64,000 nt of DNA from Lelliottia nimipressuralis (GCF_004402045.1 NZ_SOMG01000015.1:62001-126000); one strand, 5' to 3'; counted from the first letter of the stretch, positions 1-10,102 are shown. Notes: generated from the letters alone by a model not told the origin. Translations and numbers: made by a program.

Positions 1-604
1 TGCGCAGCAGCAGCTCCGGGCTTGCCCCCAGCAGCACCCCGCCGTCTTCCAGCGGCACGTGGAAGTTGAAGCTCGCCGGGTTCTGGGCGATCAGCCGCTC
101 TAACAGGGCACCGCTATCCATATGTTTGTCGGTCGCGATATCAATCAGGCGCGACAGCACCACCTTGTTCACCTGAGGCGTGGCGGTGAGCGACGCGGCG
201 CGAGCGACCATCTCTTCGAACACGGGCTGCGGCGGGATCTCAGTGCGTTGTTCCACCTTCAGCGCCTGCGAGCCGGTGAAATAGCGTGCGGACTGCTGAC
301 GTGCTGGACGGGAAAAGGTCTGCCAGCGTTGCGGAATAAACAACGATGAGGGCTTGCGGGTATCGAACGGGATCGCCCCCACCATCACCGGGTGAGCAAT
401 GCCGCTGGCTTTTGCATTCCGGAAGGCCTGAGCTAATTTCTGCTGGAAGTGACCTGCCGGATCGTCGCCGCCGACGGCGGGTTCATTGAAGCGGGCAAAA
501 CAGCCGGACGTGGTAAAGCTGCGGTAAGGCGACATAAAGAAAAAGCGGTCTGATTGCAGCGTGGTTGCGGTGTGCTGAACTTCCTCAGCCAGGGACGTAT
601 CCAT
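1..604 (-). CDS. entC: Isochorismate synthase EntC, N-terminal part (runs off the window)
   Basis: Converts chorismate to isochorismate, the first committed step of 2,3-dihydroxybenzoate and enterobactin synthesis in the cytoplasm. About 201 codons are present, beginning MDTSLAEEVQHTATTLQSD and ending inside the window edge near a GASPELLLR motif typical of chorismate-using enzymes; the catalytic C-terminal half lies outside. The ATG at 604 follows a strong GAGGAGGAT ribosome site. It is divergent from fepB, with a Fur box in the 187-bp gap, as in E. coli. The open frame is uninterrupted as far as it can be seen. Identification rests on sequence likeness to E. coli EntC and on the neighbouring enterobactin genes. 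Confidence 0.95.
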   Translation of the reverse strand, partial: MDTSLAEEVQHTATTLQSDRFFFMSPYRSFTTSGCFARFNEPAVGGDDPAGHFQQKLAQAFRNAKASGIAHPVMVGAIPFDTRKPSSLFIPQRWQTFSRPARQQSARYFTGSQALKVEQRTEIPPQPVFEEMVARAASLTATPQVNKVVLSRLIDIATDKHMDSGALLERLIAQNPASFNFHVPLEDGGVLLGASPELLLR

Positions 605-631
605 ATCATCCTCCTCAAATGATAAAAGAAG

Positions 632-650
632 CAATAATGATTATCATTTA
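632..650. promoter_or_regulatory. Fur box between entC and fepB
   Basis: The 19 bases contain AATAATGATTATCATTTA, close to the Fur consensus of GATAAT hexamers. It lies in the divergent entC/fepB promoter region, so iron-loaded Fur would repress both directions. Seen by eye; not scored with a matrix. Confidence 0.8.
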
Positions 651-791
651 TATTTTCGTCGGCTAACCTAATCCCACATCGCTTCGCTGTCAACCGTCGG
701 GCAAATAACTTGTGTGACAAAAACTTGCATCCCTTCGCGGCAACCATGAAAATGAGAAGCATTATCTTCAACAAAAACAGGATACCGCGCT

Positions 792-1751
792 GTGAAATTC
801 CCTGCCGTTTGCCGTACTCCCCTGCTTTTAATCGGACTTTTTGTTTTAGGACTTACTTCAGCCTCCGCTGCCGACTGGCCCCGTCAGGTCACCGACAGCC
901 GCGGCGTGCATACCCTTGAGAGCAAACCGACGCGCATTGTCTCCACCAGCGTGACCTTAACCGGCTCCCTGCTGGCGATTGACGCCCCGGTCGTCGCCAG
1001 CGGTGCAACCGCGCCGAACAACCGCGTGGCGGACGCGCAGGGCTTCCTGCGCCAGTGGGGTGATATTGCGAAACAGCGCAAGGTCGCGCGACTGTACATT
1101 GGCGAGCCGAGCGCCGAAGCGGTCGCGGCCCAGATGCCTGACCTGATTTTGATTAGCGCCACCGGCGGGGATTCCGCCCTGGCGCTGTACGACCAGCTCT
1201 CCGCCATCGCCCCGACGCTCATCATCAACTACGACGACAAGAGCTGGCAGGCGCTGCTCACCCAGCTGGGCACCATTACGGGTCAGGAAAAGCAGGCCGC
1301 AGAGCGCATTGCCGCCTTTGATAAACAGCTCTCGCAGGTGAAACAGCAGATGAAACTACCTCCGCAGCCGGTGAACGCCATCGTCTACACCGCCGCCGCG
1401 CATTCAGCCAACCTGTGGACCGCAGAATCGGCTCAGGGCAAGCTTTTGCACCAGCTGGGCTTTACGCTGGCGGAGCTTCCTGCCGGGTTACAGACCTCGA
1501 AAAGCCAGGGCAAACGCCACGACATTATTCAGTTAGGCGGTGAAAATCTGGCGACGGGACTCAACGGCGAAGGGCTGTTTGTGTTTGCCGGCGACCAGAA
1601 AGACGTGGATGCGATTTACGCCAACCCGCTGCTGGCGCATCTGCCGTCGGTGAAGAACAAGCGCGTCTGGGCGCTGGGAACGGAGACGTTCCGCCTGGAT
1701 TATTACAGCGCGATGCTGGTGTTAGACAGATTGAATACGTTGTTCAAGTAG
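792..1751 (+). CDS. fepB: Ferric enterobactin periplasmic binding protein FepB
   Basis: Carries ferric enterobactin from the outer-membrane receptor FepA to the inner-membrane FepDG permease. The 319-residue product has a signal peptide of about 26 residues (basic start, [11 protein letters not shown] core, ASA cleavage site) followed by [11 protein letters not shown] and a class III siderophore-binding fold, and matches E. coli FepB over its whole length. The start is a GTG at 792, preceded by AGGA at about 10 bases, which puts the signal peptide at the expected place. It is transcribed away from entC with a shared Fur box. No damage is seen. Confidence 0.96.
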   Translation: MKFPAVCRTPLLLIGLFVLGLTSASAADWPRQVTDSRGVHTLESKPTRIVSTSVTLTGSLLAIDAPVVASGATAPNNRVADAQGFLRQWGDIAKQRKVARLYIGEPSAEAVAAQMPDLILISATGGDSALALYDQLSAIAPTLIINYDDKSWQALLTQLGTITGQEKQAAERIAAFDKQLSQVKQQMKLPPQPVNAIVYTAAAHSANLWTAESAQGKLLHQLGFTLAELPAGLQTSKSQGKRHDIIQLGGENLATGLNGEGLFVFAGDQKDVDAIYANPLLAHLPSVKNKRVWALGTETFRLDYYSAMLVLDRLNTLFK

Positions 1752-1762
1752 GTATTTTCCCT

Positions 1763-1808
1763 CCCTCTCCCTGTGGGAGAGGGCCGGGGTGAGGGCATCA
1801 GGCCGCAC
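1763..1808. repeat. 46-bp extragenic repeat, copy 1 (hairpin CCCTCTCCC-TGT-GGGAGAGGG)
   Basis: A perfect 9-bp stem with a TGT loop is followed by a GGGGTGAGGGCATCAGGC tail. The same 46 bases recur at 13812-13857 with one mismatch. The tail covers the last codons and the stop of entS, so the repeat is partly coding here. The hairpin may end fepB transcription. Likely a REP-like family of this genus. Confidence 0.75.
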
Positions 1809-3045
1809 CGTCGTTCAACACACTCTCCTGCCTGAACCGACGCAATTCCGCTAATGCGACCAACAAAATCCCACCAACCATCGCCAGTACAAACCCGCTG
1901 CTGCTCGCCGACGCCACCGGGGTCATTATCGCCCCCAGGCCGCCGAGGATCGCCGCGCCAATGGCATCGCCAGTGACGTTCTGCGCGGTCCACAGGCCGT
2001 TGATGCGCCCGAGCATTCCTTCCGGCGTCTGGGTCTGGATCAGGGTGTACTGCAACAGCGAACTGATGGCGCTCAGCCAGCCGAAAATCACCAGGCACAA
2101 CACGCCCAGCGCCCACACCGGCATCAGGCTAAAGAAGCCAATGGCGATAAACGAGGCCAGCGTGGCAAGCAGCATAATCAACCCCGGCCGTGCGCTTTGC
2201 GCCAGGTTGCCGCTGGTCAGCGCCCCGCACGCCGCGCCGAGCGGAATGGCGGCGTAGAGAATGCCAATCTCCGAGGCGCTCATCTGCCACTCGCCCGCTA
2301 ACGCCGGGTAAAGCACGCGCACCGCGCTCGCCATGGTCAGCAGGCCGCCGAGCAGCGCAATGCCGCCAATCAGCGGGTTGCTGAACAGAAAACGAATAGC
2401 GGCCATCAGCGATTTCAGCGGATGCTCGCGCGGCTGCGGCGGAGGTGGCAGGAGCGGCAGGCGCAGCAGCGTCAGCGTGGTGATAAAGGTCCCCGCCGCC
2501 GCCAGCCCGTAGTTCCACGCCACGTTGCCCGTCGCCAGCAGCAGGCCGCCGACCATCGGCGAAATCACCGATCCCAGACGCACGGTGAGCATGGTAATGG
2601 CTCCCGCCTGCATCAGGTTTTCGCGCCCGACCAGCGCGGGCGTGGCCGCCAGCAGCGCCGTCACGCCTAGCGAGGCAAAGAAGCCGTCCCACAGGCCAAG
2701 GACGTAAATGGCGATCAGCGACGGCTCCGGCAGCATGGCGTTCAGACACAGCCCGATAAAGCCCACTCCGCAGGTGCCGCGCGCCAGCAGGATCAGCTTT
2801 TTACGCTCGTAACGGTCCGCCAGCACGCCGCCGATCATCAGGCCGATAAACATCGCGCCGCCGGTTAAGGTGACGGATAACCCCACCAGCCAGCTGGAGT
2901 GCGTCATGGTCTGGATCTGTACCGGCACGGCCACGCCAAGCAGGCCAAGGGATAAAATGGAGATAAAGCGAGCGATAAAAACGGCGCGATACGCCGGGTG
3001 CGTTTTGAGCAGGCTGAGGTTGAGCAGCCAGGATTTTTGATTCAT
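1798..3045 (-). CDS. entS: Enterobactin exporter EntS (MFS)
   Basis: Inner-membrane major facilitator that exports newly made enterobactin from the cytoplasm. The 415-residue protein (E. coli EntS 416) shows about twelve hydrophobic segments and a cytoplasmic-loop motif [12 protein letters not shown] near residue 75, typical of the EntS/drug-H+ antiporter group. ATG at 3045 has AAGG upstream. It is divergent from fepD across a Fur box and convergent with fepB. Its final residues DGAA and stop codon lie inside the 46-bp repeat at 1763-1808, so the extreme C-terminus may vary among strains. Confidence 0.95.
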   Translation of the reverse strand: MNQKSWLLNLSLLKTHPAYRAVFIARFISILSLGLLGVAVPVQIQTMTHSSWLVGLSVTLTGGAMFIGLMIGGVLADRYERKKLILLARGTCGVGFIGLCLNAMLPEPSLIAIYVLGLWDGFFASLGVTALLAATPALVGRENLMQAGAITMLTVRLGSVISPMVGGLLLATGNVAWNYGLAAAGTFITTLTLLRLPLLPPPPQPREHPLKSLMAAIRFLFSNPLIGGIALLGGLLTMASAVRVLYPALAGEWQMSASEIGILYAAIPLGAACGALTSGNLAQSARPGLIMLLATLASFIAIGFFSLMPVWALGVLCLVIFGWLSAISSLLQYTLIQTQTPEGMLGRINGLWTAQNVTGDAIGAAILGGLGAIMTPVASASSSGFVLAMVGGILLVALAELRRFRQESVLNDGAA

Positions 3046-3111
3046 GACAAAGCCTTGAGTGTAATTCTACCCATTCCATGGACGCACATGCTAACATAGC
3101 CAAATAAGATA

Positions 3112-3136
3112 GATAACGATAATCACTATCATTATC
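3112..3136. promoter_or_regulatory. Fur box(es) between entS and fepD
   Basis: GATAACGATAATCACTATC followed by ATTATC gives overlapping GATAAT-type hexamers in both orientations. It sits between the divergent entS and fepDGC starts and would give iron repression of both. Confidence 0.85.
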
Positions 3137-3153
3137 AAATCATGGATGTTGCT

Positions 3154-4158
3154 ATGTCGTTTCCCTCTTCTTCGGTGCGCGCCACTGCCGTGCCCGTTTT
3201 ATTGCTGCTGTTGATCCTTGCGATTACGCTCAGTCTGCTGGTCGGCGCGAAGCCGCTGCCCGCGTCCGTTATCGTTGATGCGCTCACCGGCACCTGTCAG
3301 AGCGCCGACTGCGTTATCGTGCTCGACGCCCGCCTGCCCCGCACCCTTGCCGGGCTGCTGGCCGGTGGCGCACTCGGCCTTGCCGGTGCGCTGATGCAAA
3401 CCCTCACCCGTAACCCACTGGCGGACCCCGGCATTCTCGGCGTCAATTCCGGCGCCAGCTTTGCCATCGTGCTCGGCGCGGCGCTGTTCGGGTTGACCTC
3501 TCCGTCTGAGCAGCTGGTGATGGCCTTCTGCGGCGCGCTGGCCGCCTCGCTGGTGGTCGCATTTACCGGCAGCCAGGGCGGCGAGCAGCTGAGCCCGGTG
3601 CGCTTAACCCTCGCGGGCGTAGCGCTCGGCGCGGTACTGGAAGGGCTGTCTAACGGCATCGCCCTGCTCAACCCGGACGTCTACGACCAGCTGCGCTTCT
3701 GGCAAGCCGGCTCGCTGGATATCCGCACCCTTGAAACCCTGAAAGTGGTGGCGACCCCGGTGATGATTGCCGCTGCCGTGGCGCTGCTTTTAAGCCGTTC
3801 GCTCAACAGCCTGAGCCTCGGCAGCGACACCGCTACCGCGCTTGGCAACCGCGTCGCGCGCACGCAGCTCATTGGCCTTCTTGCCATCACCGTACTGTGC
3901 GGCAGCGCGACCGCCGTGGTCGGCCCGATTGCCTTTATCGGCCTGATGATGCCGCATATGGCGCGCTGGCTGGTGGGAGCGGATCACCGCTGGTCATTGC
4001 CGGTGACGTTGCTTGCCACTCCTGCACTGCTGCTGTTTGCGGATGTACTCGGTCGCCTGCTGGTGCCCGGAGAGCTGCGCGTGTCGGTGGTCAGCGCCTT
4101 CATCGGCGCGCCGGTACTGATTTTCCTCGTGCGCCGTAAGCGCGGAGGTGGCGCATGA
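3154..4158 (+). CDS. fepD: Ferric enterobactin ABC permease FepD
   Basis: One of two membrane subunits that pass ferric enterobactin through the inner membrane. It is a FecCD-family protein with many hydrophobic helices and the family motif TRNPLADPGILGVNSGA near residues 85-105. The frame is open from an ATG at 3142, but the ATG at 3154 gives 334 residues, the E. coli length, and has GGAT about six bases upstream, so 3154 is preferred. It overlaps fepG by four bases (ATGA), which suggests translational coupling within fepDGC. Confidence 0.95.
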   Translation: MSFPSSSVRATAVPVLLLLLILAITLSLLVGAKPLPASVIVDALTGTCQSADCVIVLDARLPRTLAGLLAGGALGLAGALMQTLTRNPLADPGILGVNSGASFAIVLGAALFGLTSPSEQLVMAFCGALAASLVVAFTGSQGGEQLSPVRLTLAGVALGAVLEGLSNGIALLNPDVYDQLRFWQAGSLDIRTLETLKVVATPVMIAAAVALLLSRSLNSLSLGSDTATALGNRVARTQLIGLLAITVLCGSATAVVGPIAFIGLMMPHMARWLVGADHRWSLPVTLLATPALLLFADVLGRLLVPGELRVSVVSAFIGAPVLIFLVRRKRGGGA

Positions 4159-5147
4159 TGGCCCCGTCCCGTCGGTTAATCATCAGCGTTGCCCTGCTGA
4201 CCGTCGTCATTTTGCTGCTGGCGGTCTGGAGCCTGCGCAGCGGCGCGGTCACGCTCGACGTTGCCCAGGTCTTTAACGCCCTTACCGGCCGCGCACCGCG
4301 CACTATCACCCTGGTGGTGACGGAGTGGCGACTGCCGCGCGTAGCGATGGCGATTCTGGTGGGCGCGGCGCTCGGCGTCAGCGGTGCGATTTTCCAGTCG
4401 CTGATGCGTAACCCGCTCGGCAGCCCGGACGTGATGGGCCTCAACACCGGGGCCTGGAGCGGCGTGCTGGTGGCGATGGTGCTGTTTGGTCAGCACCTGA
4501 CGGCCATCACTTTTACGGCGATGGCGGGCGGCGTTCTCACTTCCCTGCTTATCTGGGCGCTGGCCTGGCGCAACGGTATCGACACCTTCCGCCTGATCAT
4601 CATTGGCATCGGCATACGCGCCATGCTGATGGCCTTTAATACCTGGCTCCTGCTGCAGGCCTCGCTGGAAACCGCGCTCTCCGCCGGGCTGTGGTACGCC
4701 GGCTCGCTCAACGGCCTGACGTGGGGCAAAACCTGGCCCGCCGCGCCGCTGATTTTGCTGATGTTTATCGGCGCGCTGCTGCTGGTACGGCGCATGCGGC
4801 TGCTGGAGATGGGCGACGACAGCGCCTGCGCGCTGGGCGTGGGCGTTGAGCGTTCACGCCTGATGCTGATGCTGGTGGCGGTATTACTGACCGCAGCCTC
4901 TACGGCCATCGCCGGGCCGATCTCGTTTATCGCGCTCGTGGCGCCGCATATCGCGCGTCGTCTTAGCGGGACGGCGCGCTGGGGACTCACTCAGGCGGCG
5001 CTCTGCGGCGCGTTGCTCCTGCTGGCCGCCGATCTCTGCGCCCAGCGGCTGTTTATGCCTTATCAACTTCCGGTGGGCGTAGTGACCGTCAGCCTTGGCG
5101 GGATTTACCTCATCGTCTTGCTCGTTCAGGAGTCACGCAAGAAATGA
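4155..5147 (+). CDS. fepG: Ferric enterobactin ABC permease FepG
   Basis: Second membrane subunit, pairing with FepD. The 330 residues equal the length of E. coli FepG and include the FecCD motif LMRNPLGSPDVMG near residue 87 and a C-terminal PYQLPVGVVTVSLGGIYLIV segment. It starts within the end of fepD (ATGA) and overlaps fepC in the same way at 5144-5147, so the three genes form a tight operon downstream of the Fur box at 3112-3136. Confidence 0.95.
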   Translation: MMAPSRRLIISVALLTVVILLLAVWSLRSGAVTLDVAQVFNALTGRAPRTITLVVTEWRLPRVAMAILVGAALGVSGAIFQSLMRNPLGSPDVMGLNTGAWSGVLVAMVLFGQHLTAITFTAMAGGVLTSLLIWALAWRNGIDTFRLIIIGIGIRAMLMAFNTWLLLQASLETALSAGLWYAGSLNGLTWGKTWPAAPLILLMFIGALLLVRRMRLLEMGDDSACALGVGVERSRLMLMLVAVLLTAASTAIAGPISFIALVAPHIARRLSGTARWGLTQAALCGALLLLAADLCAQRLFMPYQLPVGVVTVSLGGIYLIVLLVQESRKK

Positions 5148-5938
5148 CCGATACCACCACCCGCTTGCGCGGCGACAACCTCACCCTCGGCTACGGCAAA
5201 AAAATCATTGTCCGTGATTTAACCGTTGCGATACCTGACGGCCACTTTACGGCAATTATCGGCCCGAACGGCTGCGGTAAATCGACCCTGCTGCGCACGC
5301 TGAGCCGCCTGATGACGCCGGTTGAGGGCAGCGTGTTTCTCGACGGCGAGCAGATCCAGCGCTTCGCCAGCAAAGAGGTTGCCCGGCGCATCGGGCTGCT
5401 GGCGCAGAATGCCACCACGCCAGGGGACATCACGGTGCAGGAGCTGGTCTCGCGCGGGCGCTACCCGCACCAGCCGCTGTTTACCCGCTGGCGTAAAGAG
5501 GATGACGAGGCGGTCAACCGGGCGATGCGGGCGACAGGAATTACCGAGCTCGCCCTGCAAAGCGTGGATACCCTCTCCGGCGGGCAGCGCCAGCGGGCGT
5601 GGATCGCGATGGTGCTGGCGCAGGAAACCTCCATCATGCTGCTGGACGAGCCGACGACCTGGCTGGACATCAGCCACCAGATTGACCTGCTGGAGCTGCT
5701 GAGCGAGCTGAACCGTACGCAGGGATATACCCTGGCGGCGGTGCTGCATGATTTGAACCAGGCGTGCCGCTACGCCACGCATTTGATTGCGCTGCGCGAC
5801 GGCGAGATTGTGGCGCAGGGCGCGCCAAAGGAGATTGTGACGCCGGAGCTGATCGAGCGGATCTACGGTATGCGCTGCATGATTATTGACGATCCGGTGG
5901 CGGGCACACCGCTGGTGGTTCCGTTAGGTCGGCGGTAA
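5144..5938 (+). CDS. fepC: Ferric enterobactin ABC ATPase FepC
   Basis: Cytoplasmic ATPase that powers FepDG. In 264 residues it carries Walker A GPNGCGKST (40-48), the signature LSGGQ (144-148) and Walker B IMLLDEP (164-170). E. coli FepC is slightly longer (271). It is the last gene of fepDGC and is followed by an inverted-repeat element at 5941 that separates it from the convergent entF. Confidence 0.96.
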   Translation: MTDTTTRLRGDNLTLGYGKKIIVRDLTVAIPDGHFTAIIGPNGCGKSTLLRTLSRLMTPVEGSVFLDGEQIQRFASKEVARRIGLLAQNATTPGDITVQELVSRGRYPHQPLFTRWRKEDDEAVNRAMRATGITELALQSVDTLSGGQRQRAWIAMVLAQETSIMLLDEPTTWLDISHQIDLLELLSELNRTQGYTLAAVLHDLNQACRYATHLIALRDGEIVAQGAPKEIVTPELIERIYGMRCMIIDDPVAGTPLVVPLGRR

Positions 5939-5940
5939 TT

Positions 5941-6015
5941 GCCGGGTGGGGGCTACGCCTTACCCGGCCTACGGGAGCCGAGTGTAGGCCGGGTAAGGCG
6001 TAGCCCCCACCCGGC
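5941..6015. repeat. Paired REP-like element (perfect 32-bp inverted repeat)
   Basis: Two 32-base arms, 5941-5972 and 5984-6015, are exact inverted copies around an 11-base centre. Each arm carries the GTAGGCCGGGTAAGGCG core found also near 32.8, 36.3, 41.2 and 47.9 kb. It lies between the convergent 3' ends of fepC and entF and could act as a two-way transcription or mRNA-decay barrier. Confidence 0.9.
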
Positions 6016-6025
6016 GCTTTTGACG

Positions 6026-9000
6026 TTATCCCAATATCTCCCTCAATACCGGCCCTATCGACTCAAACGCCTGCGGTGAAATGATATCCACGTGGGCGCA
6101 ATCCTGGCTGTACACCTCAAGCTCCGCTACCCACGGCGACCACGCGACCTGCGGATCCATGGTGCGCGTGCGCTCGGCAACAAACAGCGTCGCTTTACCC
6201 TCAAACCGCGCGCTGTGCGCCGTGGTAAGCAACCGCACCGCATCAGCGTAGTTGCCCTCAATGGCGTTAAACAGCTCGCTGGAGCCCTGCCCCTGCTGGG
6301 CAGCGATAAACGCCTGGCGCTCGCGCTCGATTTCCGCCAGCACCTCCGGGTCAAGGCCGTTGGCCTCTTTCTCCGCCCAGTTCTGGGTTTCCGGCGGCCA
6401 GGTATCCAGCAGGCCGAGGAAGGCCACTTCTTCCCCCAACTGGCAAAGACGCGACGCAATGCCCTGCACCAGCGTGCCACCGAGAGAATAACCGAACAGA
6501 TAGTATGGCCCCTGCGGCTGTTGTATACGCAACGTGTTCAGGTGATGTTCGATCGCCCCATCCAGGTCCGCACACTGCTGCATTGGCCCGCCCGGGCGCG
6601 GCGACTGAATGCCCATGATGGACCAGCGCGGGCTGAGGTAGCGCGCCAGTACGCTGAACTGCCACGCAAAACCGGACGCCGGATGGAAGCAGAACAGCGT
6701 CGGACCGCTGCTTTCACGCAGCGGAAGAAGGGTTTCAAACCCCAGACGCTGAGCCTGCTCGTCGCTCATCTGCGAGTCCAGCAGCGCGCTGAGCTTGTTG
6801 ACCGTGGAGGCGACCATAACCTGTCCCGGCGTGACCTTGCGGGCAAACGCGCGACTAAGCTGTGCCGCCAGGCGCATCGCCAGCAGCGAGTGGCCGCCGA
6901 GGGCAAAGAAGTCGGCCTCAATGTCGTTGACCTCGCAGCCCAGCAGCGCGGCAAACGCCTGCGCGACAGCCACTTCGGTTTCCGTCTTTGGCGCACGCCC
7001 AGAGGCTTTGCGAGTAAGTTCCGGCATCGGCAGCGCCTTGCGGTCAAGCTTGCCGTTCGCGCTGAGCGGCAGCGCGCTGATTTGCAATAAGACCACCGGC
7101 ACCATATGCGGCGGCAGCTGGGCTTTGAGCGATTCCAGCAGCGCGTCGCGGTCCAGCGGCAGACCCGATTCAGAGACGACGTATCCCACCAGCTGGCGGG
7201 CATCGCCGCCGGTTGCCGCCGCCTGGTTGAACACGCAGGCGTGCGCCACGGCCTGGGCCACGTCCGGCAGCGACTGCATCGCCCGGTCGATTTCACCCAG
7301 CTCAATGCGCTGACCGCGAATTTTTAGCTGATCGTCGCTGCGGCCCAGATACTCCACCGCACCGTTGTCCAGCCAGCGGGCCACGTCGCTGGTGCGGTAC
7401 ATCCGCTCGCCAGGGGCAAACGGATCGGCGATAAAGCGGCTGGCGGTGAGGTCCGGACGGCCCAGATACCCCTGAGCCAGCTGAATGCCGGTGAGATACA
7501 GATCGCCCGCCACGCCGAACGGCACCGGGCGCATCATCGCATCCAGAATGCGCAGCCCCGTGTTCCACACCGGGAAACCGATCGGCACGCTGTTGCCCTC
7601 CACCGCCGCCAGCTCAGGGCCATACGCCGGATACCAGCTGACGTCCACCGCCGCTTCCGTCGGGCCGTAGAGGTTATGCAGTGGCACATGGGTCAGATGT
7701 TCCCACTCGCGACACAGCTCCGTCGGCAACGCTTCGCCGCTGCAAAACACCTGTTTAAGCGTCCGGCAGCAGTCGACGTTTTCCGGCGTCAGCGAGGCGA
7801 CAAACGCCGCGAGCATCGACGGCACAAAGTGGGTGGTGGTCACGCCGTACTGCGCGAAGAAGCTCTGCATCGCCTGCGGATCGCGGTGCGCGTCCGGCTC
7901 GGCCATCACCAGCTTCGCCCCGGCGATAAATGGCCACCAGAACTCCCACACCGACACGTCAAAGCTGCACGGTGTTTTCTGCGCCACTACGTCGCTCGCG
8001 TTCAGAGGGTAGTGATCCTGCATCCACTTCAGGCGGTTAACGATAGCGGTATGGCCCACCATGACGCCTTTCGGACGCCCCGTCGAACCGGAGGTAAAGA
8101 TGATGTACGCCGTCTGCTCCGGCTTCGCCAGCCGCAGCTGTTCAACACCCGCAGTCGGTAACAGTGTGTTGTAACTAAAGGTAGTCATCGACAGATCGCT
8201 AAAGCGCGGAAGCTGCTCGTCGGTGGTGATCAGCAGGGACGGCTTCGCGTCCTCCAGCATCATCCGCAGACGGTCGTCCGGGTAGCCGGTGTCCAGCGGC
8301 AGCCACGCGGCGCCCGCCTCCACAATGCCGTGCAGCGCCAGCGTCAGGAACACCGAGCGCGGCAGGGCCACCGCCACGCTGTCGCCGGGCTTCACGCCGC
8401 GTTCGCGCAGCAGGTTTGCCAGCGCGACGACCTGCTCGCGCATCTGACGGTAGCTCAGCTCAACGTTTGCATCCGCCAGCGCGGGGGCGTCCGGCGTTTT
8501 GTTCGCCTGCTCCGCCACCAGCCCCGCGAGCGTGGTGGACGGCAGCGCCAGCCCGGTATCGTTGATGCGCGCAAGCTTTGCGTATTCCTGTTCTGAAACG
8601 GTTTCCACTTCGCCACAGCGCAGGTCCGGGTTGGCGGCAAACTGCATCAGCATCGCGTTCAGGCGCGCGACGTGGCGGGCGAGCGTTGCTTCGTCATAAC
8701 GCTGTTTACTGGCGAGGATCTCAATGCGGAGATCGCCCTGCTCGTCCGGGAACAGCGCCAGCTCCAGATCGTTCACCGGGCCGGTTGCCAGCGTGTGGGT
8801 GATGGCCTCCACGCCGTCGATATCCAGCTGATAATCGAACATCTTTATGTTCAGCACCGGGCCAAACAGGGCTTCGTCGCCTGCGGCCTTCCCGCTGTCG
8901 CGTACGATCTGCTCGGCGTCGTAGCGCTGGTGGCGACGCATTTTTTTCAGCTGGTTAGCCAGGCGCAGCGCCAGCGCGGGCAGGCTCTCCTGCGGATTAA

Positions 9001-9883
9001 TATTGACCGCCAGCGGCAGGACATTGAGCACCGGGCCGGTCGCGGTCAGCGCGGCGGACCCCATCCTGCGCATAAAGATAAACCCGGCGGCGTAGTCCAG
9101 CCGTCCGGTGAGGCGCCCAAGCCACAGCGCCACCAGCGCAAGCGCAAGATCGGTGCGCTGCACCTGCCCTGCCGACTGCGCAAGCTGGCTAAAGGCACGA
9201 CCGTCGGCGGCAATTTTCAGCCGCAGGATATCCGTTGTCGCTGCACGACCCGGCAGCGGCGCGGAAGAGAGCGAGACCGGAGAAGGCAGCTGCTTGCTCT
9301 GCTCAGCCCAGAAGGCACCGTCGCGCGCGTATGCCTCGCTGTCGCGATAGCGCTGATACTCTTCCACCACCTCGGCAAACGGCGTGAACGGGGATTCAGG
9401 CGTCGGTTCGCCCTTTTTCCAGGCGGCATAAATCGCGGCAATCTGACGGGTAATGGCCGGGAAGCTGAAACCATCTACCACCAGATGATGATAGCGCTGG
9501 TACCAGTACCACTGACGCTCGCCGACCTGAATCAGCTGGTGAAACGCCAGCGGCTGGCCGCTGTCGACGCGCAGGTTCTGGTTGAGATCGGCCTCCATCA
9601 GCGCCACGGCGGCGGCGTGGGAATCAACGCGAACGATGGACGGCTCAGGCAGAATTAAGGTTTCATCCACCCACTGCCACACCTCGCCGTTGTCCTCATT
9701 GAAACGCATCCGCAGGGTATCGGCCTGCATCATGCCTTGCGCAATGGCTTTTGCCAGCAGCGGCGCGTCAATATCGCCGTTCAGTTCGGTGTAGTGCGCC
9801 ACGCTCCAGGCGTTTGGCAATGTTGACAGCTGTTCCGCCATCCAGATCCCCGGCTGGGCGGCAACGAGAGGAAGACGGTTCAT
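6026..9883 (-). CDS. entF: Enterobactin synthase component F (NRPS)
   Basis: Non-ribosomal peptide synthetase that activates L-serine, joins it to dihydroxybenzoate supplied by EntB, and cyclises three units into enterobactin. Its 1285 residues hold a condensation domain (HHLVVDG at 132-138), an adenylation domain (FTSGSTGRPKG then LYGPTEAAVDVSW), a carrier domain with LGGHSLLAM near residue 1000 whose serine takes phosphopantetheine from EntD, and a thioesterase with GYSLGG. The open frame extends 44 codons upstream, but the ATG at 9883 overlaps ybdZ by ATGA and gives the E. coli N-terminus. It is last in a fes-ybdZ-entF operon. Confidence 0.97.
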   Translation of the reverse strand: MNRLPLVAAQPGIWMAEQLSTLPNAWSVAHYTELNGDIDAPLLAKAIAQGMMQADTLRMRFNEDNGEVWQWVDETLILPEPSIVRVDSHAAAVALMEADLNQNLRVDSGQPLAFHQLIQVGERQWYWYQRYHHLVVDGFSFPAITRQIAAIYAAWKKGEPTPESPFTPFAEVVEEYQRYRDSEAYARDGAFWAEQSKQLPSPVSLSSAPLPGRAATTDILRLKIAADGRAFSQLAQSAGQVQRTDLALALVALWLGRLTGRLDYAAGFIFMRRMGSAALTATGPVLNVLPLAVNINPQESLPALALRLANQLKKMRRHQRYDAEQIVRDSGKAAGDEALFGPVLNIKMFDYQLDIDGVEAITHTLATGPVNDLELALFPDEQGDLRIEILASKQRYDEATLARHVARLNAMLMQFAANPDLRCGEVETVSEQEYAKLARINDTGLALPSTTLAGLVAEQANKTPDAPALADANVELSYRQMREQVVALANLLRERGVKPGDSVAVALPRSVFLTLALHGIVEAGAAWLPLDTGYPDDRLRMMLEDAKPSLLITTDEQLPRFSDLSMTTFSYNTLLPTAGVEQLRLAKPEQTAYIIFTSGSTGRPKGVMVGHTAIVNRLKWMQDHYPLNASDVVAQKTPCSFDVSVWEFWWPFIAGAKLVMAEPDAHRDPQAMQSFFAQYGVTTTHFVPSMLAAFVASLTPENVDCCRTLKQVFCSGEALPTELCREWEHLTHVPLHNLYGPTEAAVDVSWYPAYGPELAAVEGNSVPIGFPVWNTGLRILDAMMRPVPFGVAGDLYLTGIQLAQGYLGRPDLTASRFIADPFAPGERMYRTSDVARWLDNGAVEYLGRSDDQLKIRGQRIELGEIDRAMQSLPDVAQAVAHACVFNQAAATGGDARQLVGYVVSESGLPLDRDALLESLKAQLPPHMVPVVLLQISALPLSANGKLDRKALPMPELTRKASGRAPKTETEVAVAQAFAALLGCEVNDIEADFFALGGHSLLAMRLAAQLSRAFARKVTPGQVMVASTVNKLSALLDSQMSDEQAQRLGFETLLPLRESSGPTLFCFHPASGFAWQFSVLARYLSPRWSIMGIQSPRPGGPMQQCADLDGAIEHHLNTLRIQQPQGPYYLFGYSLGGTLVQGIASRLCQLGEEVAFLGLLDTWPPETQNWAEKEANGLDPEVLAEIERERQAFIAAQQGQGSSELFNAIEGNYADAVRLLTTAHSARFEGKATLFVAERTRTMDPQVAWSPWVAELEVYSQDCAHVDIISPQAFESIGPVLREILG

Positions 9884-10092
9884 GCGTTCCCCTCCGCAAA
9901 ATGAGACGGTTCCAGCGTTTGCCAGCGTTCCGCCAGCCACTGCTGGCACGCGTCCTGCGATTGCGCTTCGCATACCACGCGCCACCCTGCCGGCAGCTCG
10001 CACTGTTGCGGCCACAGGCTGTACTGCCCCTGGTCGTTTTGCAAAATGGCGAACTGTCCCTGCGGGTTATCGAAAGGGTTGCTGAATTCCAT
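9880..10092 (-). CDS. ybdZ: MbtH-like protein YbdZ
   Basis: Small partner that binds and stimulates the EntF adenylation domain. The 70 residues start MEFSNPFDNPQGQF and carry the MbtH features NPFD, SLWP and GW. It lies between fes and entF with a four-base overlap into entF, the usual place for this family. Confidence 0.95.
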   Translation of the reverse strand: MEFSNPFDNPQGQFAILQNDQGQYSLWPQQCELPAGWRVVCEAQSQDACQQWLAERWQTLEPSHFAEGNA

Positions 10093-10102
10093 ACAGACTC
10101 CG

